Assembly: GCA_004764695.1 (NCBI GenBank)
Contig: SMSO01000014.1
Coordinates: forward strand, 3,857,148 to 3,921,147
Length of the DNA stretch: 64,000 bases
Direction: 5' to 3'
Origin: Schizochytrium sp. TIO01
Lineage: Eukaryota; Sar; Bigyra; Thraustochytrida; Thraustochytriidae
Below the pieces are notes generated by a model, which ran no database searches, was not told where the DNA came from, and was given only the letters and a program-made list of their open reading frames with translations. This document shows, one piece after another, positions 62,711 to 64,000 of the stretch. A program made the position numbers and the translations under genes. How positions within the stretch are numbered: the stretch's first letter is position 1; each line of letters begins with the position of its first letter.

Positions 62711-64000
62711 GTTGCTTGCTCTTCGGAAGTACTCGTTGCTCGTCTCAGAGGCCACCTGCGCGAATGACTACCGCAGCCAGGGCGCGCGCTTTGCTCGTCT
62801 GCGGTCTCCCGCACAAGCGTACAAGTGATTGCTCGCGAAATCCGAGAGTGCCACATTAAGAACTCCATATTGTTGTACCTAACAGCTTTCAGTGGTATGA
62901 ATGAAAGTACACACCTCGAACGGACACATTTCAAGTCTTGAGCGTATCACTATGATATGCACGGACCAATTCTGATGCAGTGGAAGATGTAAGATTCTGG
63001 CAATTGGGAGCAGATTCCAGGTCGGCCGTTTGGTTGCATACGGTACTGTGGCTTCTCAGTGTGCGGAAGATGCATTGCGAGGCATTTAGTTTGTTTTCAC
63101 TATTCACTATTGGGATTCATGACAGAAATCTCAAATACATCTGGTGGTACTAGCAAACCACAAAAGGTTCTAGACGTGAGCGGTCTGTCAATGTCTGTGC
63201 ACGGAAATGATCTTGGCTTATTGTGTTGCAGGGTAATAGTTTCACGTCGAGCGGTCTTTTGCGTTTGCGAGAGCATCTTTCTTTGCTGTTGCTAACGCTG
63301 TTTATTAATGGGCACATTTCGACGAGACGGTCTGGCCACCCGAGAAAGCTGCGTGCAATTGCGCAGAATCGTGTAGTAAGGCAATGCATGCGACTAATTT
63401 ATTAAAGTGCTTCTATTTTCCGATAGGAAAATGTTAGAGCAATTAGCGTTTTGAGAGCGACTTCATCGTATTGGCGTCCAAATAGTATTATTTATTAATT
63501 TGTTTTTAATTAGAAACAACTACTTGCAGTGTTGACGAAAATAACATGCTCCACAAATAGCACGTCTTGATAGGATATTAAGCAACAAAGCAAGCTTTCT
63601 TTCAAAGTCCCTTTACATGGTCACCTCCAAATCATAACAAACACAAGTATGTTGATGATATATAGTTGAATCCTCGAACAATTCACTCTTTTGGCCAGGT
63701 AAGAATTATTGAAAATAAGAAAAACACTAACTACATAAATGTCCGCAAGGCTTATGAAATACTCTGAGTGAAGGTTATGCACGCACGCCATATTTTTTTG
63801 AAAGCTGGATTAAACATGTTCCATCCTCTGGAATATACTAGCTACCTAGGCATCTGGCTAGAGGTAGTGACAGTGCTTTTCAGAATTGTGTTTGTGGATC
63901 TTCAGTTCCTGCACCATAATTCTGTAGGGTTTTAGACATTGGCCCATTGGTTGCTCTCTTTAAATCTTCCTTCCTTAGTATTGAGCATGCAGAGTGCCCT
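62711..64000. other. Intergenic, no gene recognised to window end
   Basis: Upstream flank of the FGYD-repeat gene. Frames of 60-80 codons overlap on both strands at 63059-63405 without motifs. The last ~550 bp are AT-rich. No RNA gene or repeat structure was noticed. Confidence 0.5.

Noticed and set aside
1-64000. tRNA, rRNA and spliceosomal RNA genes; CRISPR arrays
   Set aside because: No GGTTCGANTCC-type B box with a matching cloverleaf, no rRNA core sequence and no repeat-spacer array was noticed by eye; a covariance-model search (tRNAscan-SE, Infernal) would be needed to exclude small RNAs.

Overview
The window looks like nuclear DNA of a unicellular eukaryote, most likely a stramenopile protist and perhaps a labyrinthulomycete (thraustochytrid). 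This is an inference from gene content. Genes are mostly intron-poor, and neighbouring genes are functionally unrelated and sit on both strands. The protein families form a mix familiar from stramenopiles: ephrin-receptor-like cysteine-rich surface proteins, a GPI-anchored Frizzled-type cysteine-rich domain, VTC1, a bestrophin-like channel, peroxisomal DEG15/TYSND1, DDI1, a TTC29-like flagellar protein and an R1R2R3 MYB. Three genes appear to carry a GT-AG intron (27.3 kb, 41.9 kb, 44.4 kb). No bacterial operons, CRISPR arrays, rRNA or convincing tRNA genes were seen.

Layout. 0-0.64 kb: N-terminal half of an epoxide hydrolase, cut by the window edge. 0.64-9.19 kb: a gene-poor stretch whose second half is packed with microsatellites, ending in a ~185-bp AAAGY pentanucleotide tract just upstream of argininosuccinate synthase (9.2-10.6 kb, with a presequence-like N-terminus). 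11.4-14.6 kb: a large secreted cysteine-rich repeat protein. 15.8-17.3 kb: bestrophin-like membrane protein. 18.4-18.9 kb: HINT-type HIT protein. 21.5-21.9 kb: VTC1. 22.6-23.4 kb: Frizzled-CRD-like protein. 24.1-26.0 kb: DEG15 protease ending in SKL. 27.3-28.0 kb: two-exon B12D/NDUFA4-like gene. 28.2-29.2 kb: ketopantoate reductase. 29.9-30.5 kb: coiled-coil protein.

30.6-37.6 kb is a decay island. It holds frameshifted ankyrin-repeat remnants, a glycosyltransferase that stops early, a 20-bp minisatellite, another coding-like fragment and a ~1.9-kb AT-rich field of diverged direct repeats. 37.6-39.7 kb: three-repeat MYB regulator. 41.9-43.3 kb: helical protein of unknown function, probably spliced. 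43.9-44.5 kb: small two-exon gene. 45.6-47.4 kb: two unassigned proteins. 48.3-49.6 kb: TTC29-like TPR protein. 50.3-52.2 kb: unrecognised polytopic membrane protein. 53.6-57.2 kb: a tandem pair of HSL-type alpha/beta hydrolases. 58.7-59.8 kb: quinone oxidoreductase ending in AKL. 60.0-61.2 kb: DDI1. 62.0-62.7 kb: a short protein built from ~40-45-residue FGYD repeats.

The genes do not form one pathway. Recurrent themes are organelle targeting (presequence-like N-termini on ASS and HINT; PTS1 tails on DEG15 and the quinone oxidoreductase), cell-surface proteins, and possible flagellar proteins (TTC29-like; more speculatively the FGYD-repeat protein). Family assignments were made by reading motifs, not by database search.
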